Positions 35,740 through 44,599 of a DNA stretch of 64,000 bases are shown here, piece by piece. Position 1 is the stretch's first letter. The number at the start of each line of letters is the position of its first letter. This stretch comes from Paenibacillus_E sp040812395. Lineage in GTDB: Bacteria > Bacillota > Bacilli > Paenibacillales > NBRC-103111. The stretch lies in contig NZ_JBFNXH010000016.1 in NCBI RefSeq assembly GCF_040812395.1, positions 67,168 to 131,167 of the forward strand, in the 5' to 3' direction. Position numbers and translations under genes: made by a program. Under the pieces are notes generated by a model. It worked only from the letters and a program-made list of their open reading frames with translations. It had not been told where the DNA came from and ran no database searches.

Positions 35740-35972
35740 ATTGACGGAACTACGATGCCTTATTGTATGGAATCGTCCCTTTTCTCCCCATGAAGAGGAA
35801 CTACGATGCGTTAATCCGGTGAACATGCAGCTTTATCCCATTATTTCCTGCTCATAACGCACGGTAGTTCCGCGAAATGTCTATTGAACCGAAAATACCG
35901 GCTCATAACGTATCTGCGTTCCGTTCGCCCCTGCAAAAGGACAATCTATCGCAGTTCGAAGCGGTATGGGAT
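35740..35972. repeat. Dispersed intergenic repeat, copy D (core only)
   Basis: Contains only the core: TGACGGAACTACGATGCCTT (about 35752), GAGGAACTACGATGCGTTA (about 35795), the inverted ATAACGCACGGTAGTTCCGC (about 35854), a degenerate fourth motif (about 35905), and the CTATCGCAG tail. Left and right arms are missing. The forward and inverted central motifs can pair over most of their length. Confidence 0.8.
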
Positions 35973-35982
35973 GGTCAAAATG

Positions 35983-36011
35983 GAAAAAAACCCGAGGCTT
36001 ATGCCTCAGGT
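35983..36011 (-). terminator. Terminator of the metallo-hydrolase-like lipoprotein gene
   Basis: CCTGAGGC, a four-base loop, GCCTCGGG and TTTTTTT on the minus strand, about 100 bp after the stop. Confidence 0.8.
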
Positions 36012-36111
36012 CCTTGCCTTATTTCACATGTATGAGCGTTTCTGCCATTTCGCGGAACAACGAGCGCTGATATGAACGCGCCACCCTGTCAGCCCCGCAA
36101 GTCAGAAGCGC

Positions 36112-36975
36112 TTATTTAATAAAAACATATTTGGTCTTTTGAATGCTTTCCACATCGCTCTTTGCAATGACCAGCTTATCGGTCTCGCTGCGATCCTCAA
36201 TCTGCAACGCAGTTAGCATTTCATCCACGATTTCCGGTTTAAACTCGGTAGGCAACACAATTCGGGGCTTTATTTGTTGCACAGCCCGGATTGACGTCGC
36301 TTTTTTAATATTCCAGGTGGGCGCATCGTTAAAATAGGTGAGCAGGATATCAATCTTGCCCAGTTGGTCGAGCTGTTCCTTCGTTAATTCATCCTGGCCC
36401 AAACCGCCGATATAGGCGATGCGCAAATCATCCACCTCGTAGACGTAGATGACATTTGTCGGCGCAGCTGGCTGAATGGGAGCTGTAGACTGAGAGGCGG
36501 CAACGCCGATCACCTTAACATCTTTCACGGTAAAGCGTTCCGCTTTCATTTCCGAAACTTTTGCTTCGGGATTATACTTTACGAAAACAGGGTCCTGATG
36601 GCTATGATTAATAAAGCTGGACGTAATAATGTCCGCGTGAAGCACGCCTTTCGTTACTGGCATCTCATGAGGATCGGCTACGATAACGGTTCCTTGCTTG
36701 GACACAATCGCAAACGACATATGATTGCCGCCCTTTTCTTCAGTAACACTTTTGATCAACGTTTTTCCAGTGTTGTTTTGGAGCGTTTCGGTGTCCTGCT
36801 TAGGCGATTTAGACGGAGCAGGCGATGGTTCCGACGTTGAAACGGGAGTCGCTTGTGCAGCCTGGGTAACCTCCGGCGCTTTACCGGCAGGGGTTGTCCC
36901 GTTAGAGCATGCTTGAAGAAATAAGATACTGGCAACGAGCAAAACCATGAATAGAGAAACGATGGTACGATGCAT
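36112..36975 (-). CDS. Lipoprotein with a metallo-beta-lactamase-like (UlaG-type) domain
   Basis: A 287-residue lipoprotein. The lipobox FLQAC places the lipid Cys at residue 23, then a Pro/Ala/Ser linker to about residue 62. The C-terminal domain resembles the beta-lactamase-superfamily hydrolases of the UlaG type: IVADPHEMPVTK, SSFINHSHQDP, VIYVYEVDDLRIAYIGGLG and IDILLTYFN. The metal motif is HSHQDP where active enzymes have HxHxDH, so the last His is missing; activity may be lost or altered. It may be a binding or regulatory lipoprotein on the outer membrane face. Confidence 0.75.
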   Translation of the reverse strand: MHRTIVSLFMVLLVASILFLQACSNGTTPAGKAPEVTQAAQATPVSTSEPSPAPSKSPKQDTETLQNNTGKTLIKSVTEEKGGNHMSFAIVSKQGTVIVADPHEMPVTKGVLHADIITSSFINHSHQDPVFVKYNPEAKVSEMKAERFTVKDVKVIGVAASQSTAPIQPAAPTNVIYVYEVDDLRIAYIGGLGQDELTKEQLDQLGKIDILLTYFNDAPTWNIKKATSIRAVQQIKPRIVLPTEFKPEIVDEMLTALQIEDRSETDKLVIAKSDVESIQKTKYVFIK

Positions 36976-37079
36976 GTAATAGCCCCCTTCAATGTAGAAT
37001 CCTTCACCAGATTAAATCAGTTTCCGGATGGAAAACATTGTGAATTGGAAGCAAATTACTGCAAATATGGAATTTCGGT

Positions 37080-37997
37080 CTATTTGTGTTTCAGCATCCA
37101 GCAAAATTGGTTGCGGTATTCTGCCGGCGTACAGCCCGTAAACTTACGAAAATTGCGATTAAAATGCGCGCTGTCCTGGATGCCCACCATCTGCATGATT
37201 TCGCTGACGGATAAGGTCGTATTTCTAAGCATAGAGCTGGCCATTTGCATACGAATAGCATTCACATACGCCATCATGGTGAGTCCAAGATGCTCTTTAA
37301 ACTGGTTATTCAGTGTCGTTTTATTGGTGTTGAACGCTCTTGTCACATCTTCGACTTTAATCTTTTGCCGATAATTCGCGTGCACATATTGAATGATGGC
37401 TTCAATTTGCTTCGACGCTCCGTAAAGGATCTTGTCCGCCTGCAACTCCGAGCGATCATACAACCTTCGAACTAACGATAGAAGTTCCAGCATGAACGAA
37501 CGGCTTCTGCACGGCCATGAAACATCGGGTTGAGCCGTCAATTGCTCATCAATCTCATCGATGATTTGCGAGATGTGCCTCGCGAACATCGGATCAATTT
37601 GTACACATTTCGCATAACAGCCGCTCCGGTCCCTGAAAGGCCGCAAGCACCATAAATCTTGCCGATCCGTGTCCGACCAGTCGTGTCCTTGCTCCATGAC
37701 CGTTAGAAAGTCAAATTTATAATTAACAATTAACGGATGAAAGTAGATCGTTTTGGCCGCGATAGCGGAATCGCTGACAAGGGACAGGGATTCGTTTTCA
37801 TTCAAGCAAATGATGGCCGGTGCGATGATAGGCACACTCTGTCCGTCGATTTGCAAAGCGCCGAAGCTTTCTTCGATGAGCATGAATCTGTACCTCGTAC
37901 GCATGGCTTCCGCACTTTGGATATGTTCGTTACGATCCGTCCACATCAGATGGTGATAACCAGGATAAATTTTCCTGCCCACCGTTGTCCATTGCAT
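37080..37997 (-). CDS. AraC-family transcriptional regulator
   Basis: A 305-residue regulator. An N-terminal cupin-like sensing domain (1-170) is followed by two helix-turn-helix motifs (KIKVEDVTRAFNTNKTTLNNQFKEHL and LSVSEIMQMVGIQDSAHFNRNF) ending with the FTGCTPAEYRNQF pattern. The start follows GGGGGAATTCAGC. Neighbours are a lipoprotein and a cytochrome c on the same strand; a direct target is not obvious. Confidence 0.9.
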   Translation of the reverse strand: MQWTTVGRKIYPGYHHLMWTDRNEHIQSAEAMRTRYRFMLIEESFGALQIDGQSVPIIAPAIICLNENESLSLVSDSAIAAKTIYFHPLIVNYKFDFLTVMEQGHDWSDTDRQDLWCLRPFRDRSGCYAKCVQIDPMFARHISQIIDEIDEQLTAQPDVSWPCRSRSFMLELLSLVRRLYDRSELQADKILYGASKQIEAIIQYVHANYRQKIKVEDVTRAFNTNKTTLNNQFKEHLGLTMMAYVNAIRMQMASSMLRNTTLSVSEIMQMVGIQDSAHFNRNFRKFTGCTPAEYRNQFCWMLKHK

Positions 37998-38063
37998 GCT
38001 GAATTCCCCCGCTATAATAAAATGAAATTTTATGCAGGCAACCTGAAAGTTCGCCTATTCCCT

Positions 38064-38378
38064 TTATTTGAGACCCGCAAGCCACGTCGCCAAAGCTTTC
38101 AATTCTTCATCCTTCAAAGCCACTTGGAAGGGTGGCATGCCGCCTCCGCCCTTCTGAATCCGCTTGATAATCTCCGCTTCATCGAGGCGTTCTCCGACTT
38201 TTTGAATGTTTGGCCCCTCGCCGCCCTGCAAATTAGCACCGTGGCAAGAAATACAGAAGTTTTTATAAATCGTGGGGGCATCCGCTTTCACAGCTGCCGG
38301 CTCAGCTTGTTTTTCTTGATTCCCGCAGGCGGACAAGCTAAGAACAAGGATGACCGCACTAAGCAGCTTGAACCTCAT
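38064..38378 (-). CDS. Membrane-anchored cytochrome c551 (CccB-like lipoprotein)
   Basis: A 104-residue lipoprotein. The lipobox SLSAC puts the lipid Cys at residue 18, followed by a Lys/Ala linker. The haem motif is CISCH near residue 43 with GANLQGGEGPNIQ, and the axial Met lies in GGGGMPPF near 80. It carries electrons outside the membrane to the terminal oxidase. It is a single-haem protein of the usual length. It is not obviously in an operon with its neighbours. Confidence 0.9.
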   Translation of the reverse strand: MRFKLLSAVILVLSLSACGNQEKQAEPAAVKADAPTIYKNFCISCHGANLQGGEGPNIQKVGERLDEAEIIKRIQKGGGGMPPFQVALKDEELKALATWLAGLK

Positions 38379-38676
38379 TGGACATCATCTACTCCCTTAA
38401 TCTCTTTTCCTATTATGATACCAGAGGCTTGGCTGAAAAATAAAGAAACTCGGAAAAGGACACGTTTCGTTTTATAAACTTGACTCAAAAAAGTCCGAAT
38501 ACGGTGAATAGATTTCTATCATCTGTGAAGTCATTTTACAAGTCTATGATCTATCTTAGACAGTATCCCTTCGATAACCCTCTAATCGATTCACAAGCCT
38601 AATTTGAACAGTTTTTATTCCCAATACCGCCATTTGATTCAAGCGATTTTTCTTTTAGAAGGTCTGTTCGCGATTG
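38379..38676. other. Gene-free stretch before two small plus-strand frames
   Basis: AT-rich, with no intact frame or clear terminator. Short plus-strand stretches near 38590-38690 look coding-like (FLLEGLFAIDVF) but break at stops, suggesting decayed sequence. Confidence 0.3.
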
Positions 38677-38835
38677 ATGTCTTTACGACAACAGGAGCTT
38701 GTAGATAAGCTGATACAGGCGGAGCGTTCATTGCCGAAAACCATTGTAAATGGACTTCAAGTATTTTTGCACAGTTTAGTCGAGATGAATACGAACGGGA
38801 GGTTAGTTTTAATGTTACTGAATAAATTCTCCTAA
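38677..38835 (+). CDS. Possible 52-residue protein, uncertain
   Basis: ATG 38677 to TAA 38835 encodes a helical, amphipathic peptide (RQQELVDKLIQAERS ... LVLMLLNKFS). The only Shine-Dalgarno-like sequence, AGAAGG, is about 15 bases away, which is too far. It could be a remnant of an older gene. No family is recognised. Confidence 0.3.
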   Translation: MSLRQQELVDKLIQAERSLPKTIVNGLQVFLHSLVEMNTNGRLVLMLLNKFS

Positions 38836-38843
38836 GGAAAATA

Positions 38844-38873
38844 TTGACACCACTGTAGTGATTTGAGATGATA
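38844..38873 (+). promoter_or_regulatory. Putative promoter with CACTGTAGTG dyad ahead of the AraC gene
   Basis: TTGACA at 38844-38849 is a perfect -35; a weak -10 (GATGAT or ATGATA) follows at 17-18 bp. The short palindrome CACTGTAGTG sits in the spacer (38851-38860), where a repressor could bind. Confidence 0.4.
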
Positions 38874-38907
38874 TGTTAATTTCTATGCTTTATCCGAGGT
38901 GATCCAA

Positions 38908-39030
38908 GTGAAGGAGTCCATTCAAAAAGCTGCCCAACGGATCAATATGGCTGTACGCCAACTGATCGGGAATTATTGGATCCCTAAGTCAAAATATCTG
39001 TATAAAATGGGGTTGCTTTCGAGACGATGA
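38908..39030 (+). CDS. Possible 40-residue leader peptide coupled to the AraC gene
   Basis: GTG 38908 follows GAGGTG with six bases of spacing. The frame ends with TGA overlapping the ATG of the AraC regulator (ATGA), which suggests translational coupling. The peptide is basic (MKESIQKAAQRINMAV ... GLLSRR) and unrecognised. The AraC gene has only a weak ribosome site of its own, which makes coupling plausible. Confidence 0.45.
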   Translation: MKESIQKAAQRINMAVRQLIGNYWIPKSKYLYKMGLLSRR

Positions 39031-39986
39031 ATATGCAAGATGACAATTTGCTGCCGATGGCGTCAGGTAACGCCGACGAATCGCTTGATGCAGAAACGGC
39101 CCGTCTAGCACGGCTGATTCACACCTATACGCCACATGACGGCACCTTTAGCCAGCGCATCCCCGGTTTGCACGTCAGTCGCTATTCACAAGTAAACATT
39201 GACTACGTAAAAACCTTCGACTCACCCTCTCTGTTAGTCGTTGCACAGGGGGCAAAGGTCGTCACCGTGGGGCAGGAGGTCTATCAGTTCGGCTGGTCGC
39301 ATATGCTCATGTTCCCCGTTGCTCTACCAATCGCTGTGAAAACCATACATGCTAGCCATTCCGAACCATTCCTGAGTGTTAAGCTGAGCCTTGACCCGCA
39401 AAGGCTTGCTGAGTTGGCACTGAAAGTCTATCCCCAAGGCCTGCCTGCCGTTCGTAATTGGAGCGCGGGTTACGTTATTAGCGCTGATTTGGGCATGGTC
39501 AAAGCTGTGACGAGGCTAGTGGAGTGTCTCGCCAATCCCGGTGACGCTGAATTGCTTGCCCCGCTTGTGGTGGATGAGATTTTGATAAGAGTCCTGCGCA
39601 GCCCCATCGGCGTTCACGTCGCTGAAATTTGTTTTGCGGATTCTGACGCGCAGCGGGTTGTGAAGTCGATTGCTTGGCTCCGCGACAACTTCTCCCAACA
39701 GATGAAGGTTTCAGATTTGGCCGAGCTGGTACATATGAGCGAGTCCTCGTTTCACGAACATTTTAAGGCAGTCACTTCAATGAGCCCGTTGCAATATCAA
39801 AAAGCGCTGCGCCTTCATGAAGCGAGGCGTCTGATGGTTTCCAACTCCATGGATGCGAACACTGCTTGCCAGCTGGTGGGGTATGTGAGCACCTCTCAAT
39901 TTAGCCGAGATTACAGCCGCTTTTTCGGAAGTCCTCCAAGGAGAGACGTCGCTAGATTGCGTCAACAAACGCGAATATTGGACTGA
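39027..39986 (+). CDS. AraC-family regulator with AraC_N sensing domain (YqhC-like)
   Basis: A 319-residue regulator. The N-terminal domain (SLLVVAQGAKVVTVG and FPVALPIAV) is the AraC_N type found in YqhC and related regulators, which often sit next to oxidoreductase genes and respond to aldehydes. Two helix-turn-helix motifs (MKVSDLAELVHMSESSFHEHF and ANTACQLVGYVSTSQFSRDY) close the protein. The next gene on the same strand is an SDR oxidoreductase, a plausible target. Confidence 0.88.
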   Translation: MNMQDDNLLPMASGNADESLDAETARLARLIHTYTPHDGTFSQRIPGLHVSRYSQVNIDYVKTFDSPSLLVVAQGAKVVTVGQEVYQFGWSHMLMFPVALPIAVKTIHASHSEPFLSVKLSLDPQRLAELALKVYPQGLPAVRNWSAGYVISADLGMVKAVTRLVECLANPGDAELLAPLVVDEILIRVLRSPIGVHVAEICFADSDAQRVVKSIAWLRDNFSQQMKVSDLAELVHMSESSFHEHFKAVTSMSPLQYQKALRLHEARRLMVSNSMDANTACQLVGYVSTSQFSRDYSRFFGSPPRRDVARLRQQTRILD

Positions 39987-40352
39987 TCAAATTGTATGGG
40001 ATAGCAGGAAGAGCTCCACCTTCCCTGCTTCAGCCTTTACTGACCGAGTTGCTTACAATCCCCCTATTTTTCCTTCATAGCCCGCGGCCGTAAGGCTTGG
40101 CGGGCTATCATTCTATCATTCTATCAATCGAAAACCAGCCATATCGGACTACCTACAGATTAATCCATGAACGGTCAGAGGTCAGGGGGTGTTCCGGAGG
40201 ATTAGGCAAGAAGTGACGAGGAACAGGCAAAGATCTGAGTGAGACGCAGATTATAATGAGATTAGCCTTGGGGCCGGTGGTGCTGATCGTTTATGCGCAC
40301 AGTTGGTGGCTCAAGTAGATCTACTACTCAACAACTTAAGGAGGACTGCATT
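39987..40352 (+). other. Intergenic region between the AraC and SDR genes
   Basis: Holds a hairpin, TAGCCCGC/GCGGGCTA (40078-40107), that could end the AraC transcript, a TATAAT at 40252-40257 with a poor -35, and a perfect 12-bp palindrome, AGTAGATCTACT (40315-40326), between that promoter and the SDR ribosome site; the palindrome could be an operator. Confidence 0.5.
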
Positions 40353-41252
40353 ATGCGTATTTTTGTCACAGGAGCGACGGGCTTTATCGGTTCCGCCGTC
40401 GTCCGCGAACTCATCGATGCAGGGCATCAGGTAGTTGGCCTTGCCCGCTCAGACAAGGCTGCCGAGTCGCTGACGGCAGTCGGGGCTGAGGTGCACCATG
40501 GCGCCCTCGATGACCTCGACAGCCTGCATAAGGGTGCTGCCGCGGCAGACGGCGTCATTCACCTGGGCTTCAAGACCGACTTCTCGGACTTCGCCGGCGC
40601 AGTCGCAGCCGACCTGCGTGCCGTCGAGACGTTAGGTGCGGCGCTCGAGGGCTCCGAAAAACCGTTCGTGTTCACCTCGGGAACATTGTTGGTCGCATGG
40701 TCGACCCCGCTGGGGCTTCTCGGGACGGAGGAGGTCGCGGTCGACGACGCAGTGCCCCGGGGCGCAGCGGAGAATGCTGTGATCGCACTAGCAGAGCGCG
40801 GGGTGCGATCATCGGTCGTCCGTCTCGCACCGTCCGTGCACGGCCCGGGTGATCATGGCTTCGTCCCGATGCTGATCGACATTGCTCGCGACAAGGGCGT
40901 CTCCACCTACATCGGCGACGGGTCCAACCGCTGGCCAGCCGTTCATCGCCTCGATGCGGCGCGCCTGTACCGTCTCGCCGTCGAATCCGCACCGGCCGGC
41001 TCACGGCTGCACGGGGTCGACGAAGAAGGTGTGCCATTCCGTGACATCGCCGTCGTCATCGGTCGCCACCTAAACCTGCCAGTGGCCAGCATTTCCCGCG
41101 AAGAGGCAGAAGCCCACTTCGGCTTTCTAGGCGCCTTCACGTCGTCTGATAACCCGATGTCGAGTGCACTGACCCAGGAACGCTTGGGATGGCGGCCAGT
41201 GCACCCCACATTGATCCAGGATCTCGAACAGGGGCTTTACTTCAACCACTGA
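40353..41252 (+). CDS. NAD(P)-dependent SDR/epimerase-like oxidoreductase, GC-rich and probably acquired
   Basis: A 299-residue extended SDR. ATG 40353 follows AAGGAGG by seven bases. The nucleotide-binding GATGFIGSAVVREL motif is at residues 7-20, and DGVIHLGF near 60-70. Near residue 150, where YxxxK is usual, there is AENAVIALAE, so it belongs to an atypical group; the reaction is unknown. Codon use is strikingly GC-ending (GTC, CGC, GAC, CTG), unlike neighbouring genes, which points to transfer from a high-GC bacterium such as an actinomycete. It is probably controlled by the upstream AraC regulator. Confidence 0.88.
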   Translation: MRIFVTGATGFIGSAVVRELIDAGHQVVGLARSDKAAESLTAVGAEVHHGALDDLDSLHKGAAAADGVIHLGFKTDFSDFAGAVAADLRAVETLGAALEGSEKPFVFTSGTLLVAWSTPLGLLGTEEVAVDDAVPRGAAENAVIALAERGVRSSVVRLAPSVHGPGDHGFVPMLIDIARDKGVSTYIGDGSNRWPAVHRLDAARLYRLAVESAPAGSRLHGVDEEGVPFRDIAVVIGRHLNLPVASISREEAEAHFGFLGAFTSSDNPMSSALTQERLGWRPVHPTLIQDLEQGLYFNH

Positions 41253-41595
41253 ACTGAACCCATCGGCTCTAACTGTGTCTAAGCGGAAGGAAGCCCGCTG
41301 CTGGGCCTAGTTGTGTGATTGCTCTCATGGCATCTCATTAAGCAAACGGTGAACTACAGCTCAATACCAATACCACAGGCTGCCGCGAGAAATGAATGGC
41401 AGCCTTGCTGTGCTAACTGGCAGTATAGTTCTAAACATTTACATTTGAGAATTAGATTTAATGGTTATTGAAAGAAAGGTCTCAGATTTTGGGTAAATCT
41501 ACGATCCGCTCCATACAAAGTCTTGATCTATAAACAACGGCGGTTGTTCGAAGGTCGATTTACTGAATAATTATGTTGTTGTAAATAACGAAAAG
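41253..41595. other. Gene-free stretch
   Basis: No frame, repeat or promoter that I can support was seen here; the sequence is AT-rich and ends in the terminator at 41596. Confidence 0.4.
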
Positions 41596-41644
41596 AAATG
41601 GATAGAAATTCAGATGTTTTCTGAAACTTCTATCCATTTTATTT
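41596..41644. terminator. Bidirectional terminator after the GH51 gene
   Basis: AATGGATAGAA pairs with TTCTATCCATT, with an inner CAGA/TCTG pairing; TTTTATTT follows on the plus strand and TTTCTTTTC on the minus strand. Confidence 0.8.
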
Positions 41645-41711
41645 AGCCAATAAAAACTCATTATTACTGGCTTTATTGGATTTCATCGTTTCTTTATTAA
41701 TGATATTCCGT

Positions 41712-43223
41712 TTATACCAGCTTCAAACGAATCACGTTCCATGAAGCTTTAGACAGAGTCGCCTGCACCTGACCGCTGCTGGTTACAACCGCGTTACCAT
41801 TCGTATGAGGCTTCACTTGATCCTGAGCTTCGAGGGTATTCGCCGCTTTCAGATCTTCGTTCTCCAGCACGATATGTTCGATCACGCGACTGCCGCCGAA
41901 GCTGCGCAGATCCAGCTCTAGCGGCAGTGCATCCTGCAAGTTGCGGTTAACAGCGAAAATCGTCACTTCTGCGTTCTCTTCATGATGAACTGCCACTGCT
42001 TCCAAGTATGGAACATCGGTATAGTCTTTGGCATCATATTTCGGCGATTTGATAAGCGGTACCAACACCGTTCCCCGCCCGAATACACTCGCGTGCATGT
42101 AGGGGTAGTAGATCGTTTGTTTCCAAGCGGCTCCGCCATTCGCTGTCATAATTGGCGCGATAACATTGACGAGCTGCGCCATGCAGGCCATCTTCACGCG
42201 ATCCGCGCGTTTGAGCATGGAGATCAGCATACAGCCGACCAGCAGCGCATCCTCATGATTGTAAATGTCCTCAAGCTGCGGAGGGGCAATGCTCCAAGGC
42301 TCGATCTTCCGATCGGCATCGTTGGAGTGATACCATACGTTCCACTCGTCAAAGGAAAGGTGAATTTGCTTCTTGCCGCGTTTCTTCGCCTGCACATAGT
42401 CAGCTGTGGCAATGACAGTGTTGATGAATTTATCCATGCCGAGCGATTGTGCAAGAAAATTGGAAGAATCGTTATCCCGGTTGCCATAATATTGATGAAG
42501 CGAAATATAATCAACATGATCGTAGGTATGTTCCAGAACTGTCGCTTCCCATTCCGGGAAAGTTGGCATGTTCAGCGCAGAGCTGCCGCAGGCAACCAGC
42601 TCGATCGTTGGATCCACCCATTTCATTACTTTAGCCGTTTCACAGGCGATGCGGCCATATTCGGCAGCTGTTTTGCTGCTGATTTGCCAAGGGCCGTCCA
42701 TTTCATTGCCCAGGCACCATGTCTTAATATTGTGCGCTTCCTTGTAGCCGTGCGAAATCCGCAAATCGCTCCAGTAGCTGCCCGACTTATGGTTAGCGTA
42801 TTCGACCAGCTCACGTGCCTGATCTGGCCCTCTCGTGCCTAAATTTACAGCCATCATAGCCTCAGTCTTCGCTTTGCGGCACCAATCCATAAATTCATTG
42901 AGCCCGAAATAATTAGGCTCCAGCGTTCGCCAAGCAAGCTCCAGGCGCTTTTTACGCTGCTCCAGCGGACCCACGCCATCCTCCCAATTGTAACCGGATA
43001 CAAAGTTACCTCCCGGGTAACGAACAATCGGAACATCCAATCCTTTAACCAGCTCCAGCACATCTGTCCGGAATCCTTGCTCATCCGCTTGCGGATGGCC
43101 CGGCTCATAGATGCCGCCATATACCGCGCGTCCCAAATGCTCAATAAATGAGCCATATATACGTGGATCGACTTCCCCCACTTTAAAATCCCTGTCAACA
43201 ATCATGCTCGCTTTCATAGACAT
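41712..43223 (-). CDS. abfA: GH51 alpha-L-arabinofuranosidase
   Basis: A 503-residue intracellular glycoside hydrolase with no signal peptide. The acid/base Glu lies in WCLGNEMDGPWQ near residue 175, and the nucleophile Glu in LSFDEWNVWYH near 295. The N-terminal YGSFIEHLGRAVYGGIYEPG is typical. It releases arabinose from arabinan or arabinoxylan oligosaccharides taken up from outside. ATG 43223 follows GAGGTG. It is divergent from an ArsR-type regulator 228 bp away; a sugar importer is not adjacent, though the Lpl system in this window is a candidate. Confidence 0.95.
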   Translation of the reverse strand: MSMKASMIVDRDFKVGEVDPRIYGSFIEHLGRAVYGGIYEPGHPQADEQGFRTDVLELVKGLDVPIVRYPGGNFVSGYNWEDGVGPLEQRKKRLELAWRTLEPNYFGLNEFMDWCRKAKTEAMMAVNLGTRGPDQARELVEYANHKSGSYWSDLRISHGYKEAHNIKTWCLGNEMDGPWQISSKTAAEYGRIACETAKVMKWVDPTIELVACGSSALNMPTFPEWEATVLEHTYDHVDYISLHQYYGNRDNDSSNFLAQSLGMDKFINTVIATADYVQAKKRGKKQIHLSFDEWNVWYHSNDADRKIEPWSIAPPQLEDIYNHEDALLVGCMLISMLKRADRVKMACMAQLVNVIAPIMTANGGAAWKQTIYYPYMHASVFGRGTVLVPLIKSPKYDAKDYTDVPYLEAVAVHHEENAEVTIFAVNRNLQDALPLELDLRSFGGSRVIEHIVLENEDLKAANTLEAQDQVKPHTNGNAVVTSSGQVQATLSKASWNVIRLKLV

Positions 43224-43247
43224 CGCCTTCACCTCATCGTATAATTA

Positions 43248-43277
43248 ATAAAAATATGAATCGATTAATATTTTTAT
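43248..43277. promoter_or_regulatory. Inverted repeat between the GH51 and ArsR-type genes
   Basis: ATAAAAATAT and ATATTTTTAT are perfect inverted copies 10 bases apart, about 25 bp upstream of the GH51 start; a second partial dyad, TTAAT...ATTAA, follows near 43343-43360. These are the best operator candidates for the divergent pair. Confidence 0.4.
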
Positions 43278-43451
43278 GATCTATAGACTTATTAAACAAT
43301 ACCCCAGCTATAATTTCAAGCTTTTCATTTCGCTTTTTTTGAATTAATATTTTCATTAATTAGTCGTTCGATCCGTCATTCATAGCGGATCCGAACATGA
43401 ATCTCATTTTGAATCGAGTCGACGATTCCACTAAATAAGGAGTTATGACCT

Positions 43452-44357
43452 ATGATCCAGACAACCACCGATCGCAAATGGCTGCCGCTCTATGAAGCAT
43501 TGGCCAGTGATGTGAGGCTTACCATATTGGAGCTGCTTGCGGAGCGGCCAATGAATGTGAAGGATTTGGCAAATACGCTTGGCCTGAGCAGCGCTATTGT
43601 AACTATGCATGTGAAGAAGCTGGAGAAAGGCGGGCTGATTGTCACGGAGCTCGTCCGCAAGCAAGGCGGCACGCATAAAATATGCTCGCTGGCCGTGAAC
43701 CGCATCGAAATGAACCTCCCTCAATCCGCTGAACAGCAGCGGACGTTCGATGAGGTTTCAATTCCGATCGGCCATTACACGCGATTCGATGTGCATCCGA
43801 CCTGCGGGCTTGCGACAACGGAGCATACGATCGGTCAATACGATGATCCCCGTTATTTTTTTGAACCGGAGCGCATGCATGCCAGCATCCTGTGGTTTGG
43901 GCGCGGATTCGTCGAGTACCGGATCCCCAATTATGTGCTGCCCGGTCAAACGCTCGAAGAAATCGAGATCTCGCTGGAAATAGGCTCCGAGGCGCCCGGC
44001 ATTCAGGAACACTGGCCATCGGATATTCACTTCTACGTGAATGACACACTGCTCGGCTATTGGACGAGCCCGGGAGATTCCGGTCGGGGACGCGGACTGC
44101 TCACGCCGGCATGGTGGCCGGACTCCATCAACCAATATGGCTGGCTGAAGGTTATCCGCATCACCGAGCTGGGCACCTTTCTCGATGGACAGCAGCTTTC
44201 CGCTGTCACGGTCAAGGATATCCGCATGTCCCGCAACGAGTGGCTACTACGTTTGGAAGTACCGGAACATGCGACACATGTCGGGGGATTGACGCTCTAC
44301 GGCGAGGGCTTCGGCAATTACAATCGCGACATCACTTTCCGTACATATAGACGGTAA
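43452..44357 (+). CDS. ArsR-type HTH regulator with a large C-terminal domain (COG4189-like)
   Basis: A 301-residue protein. The first 90 residues are a winged helix: VRLTILELLAERPMNVKDLAN and SSAIVTMHVKKLEKGGLI. The remaining 210 residues (starting SIPIGHYTRFDVHPTCGLATTE) look beta-rich and may bind a sugar; they do not match a classic ArsR metal sensor. Divergent to the arabinofuranosidase gene, so it probably represses it and responds to arabinose or a related compound. AAGGAG precedes ATG by nine bases. Confidence 0.85.
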   Translation: MIQTTTDRKWLPLYEALASDVRLTILELLAERPMNVKDLANTLGLSSAIVTMHVKKLEKGGLIVTELVRKQGGTHKICSLAVNRIEMNLPQSAEQQRTFDEVSIPIGHYTRFDVHPTCGLATTEHTIGQYDDPRYFFEPERMHASILWFGRGFVEYRIPNYVLPGQTLEEIEISLEIGSEAPGIQEHWPSDIHFYVNDTLLGYWTSPGDSGRGRGLLTPAWWPDSINQYGWLKVIRITELGTFLDGQQLSAVTVKDIRMSRNEWLLRLEVPEHATHVGGLTLYGEGFGNYNRDITFRTYRR

Positions 44358-44365
44358 ACAAAGCA

Positions 44366-44400
44366 AAAAACCGACCTCCCCTTCAAGGGAACGTCGGTTT
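44366..44400. terminator. Bidirectional terminator between the ArsR-type gene and the PfpI remnant
   Basis: AACCGAC pairs with GTCGGTT with an inner TCCC/GGGA stem, A/T-runs on both sides. Confidence 0.8.
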
Positions 44401-44409
44401 CCATCTTAT

Positions 44410-44583
44410 CTATCCATAATATCTGTAAACAATTGCTCTTTTCTTCAGGCTTATCTCGGTAACATGCAGGTAATCGAATATTTCAAAAGAATAATCAACA
44501 AAAGCCCGGCCTTTGGCCGTGATGACATGCCCGTCTTTTACGACACGGGTGTCAACGTAATTTCTCCGCGGGAATGGATTCCT
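44410..44583 (-). pseudogene. C-terminal remnant of a DJ-1/PfpI-family gene
   Basis: The minus-strand frame from an in-frame stop at 44584-44586 to the TAG at 44410-44412 reads NPFPRRNYVDTRVVKDGHVI, then TAKGRAFVDYSFEIFDYL, the end of a DJ-1/PfpI (ThiJ) type class I amidotransferase-fold protein (usually about 190 residues). The first two thirds, including the nucleophile Cys, are absent; the 114-bp repeat array begins exactly where the gene should continue. The gene was probably cut when the array arose or expanded. Confidence 0.7.
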
Positions 44584-44599
44584 CTACGCCTAATAGATA

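Noticed and set aside
37737..38477. 246-residue plus-strand frame
   Set aside because: Antisense to parts of an AraC regulator and a cytochrome c with clear motifs.
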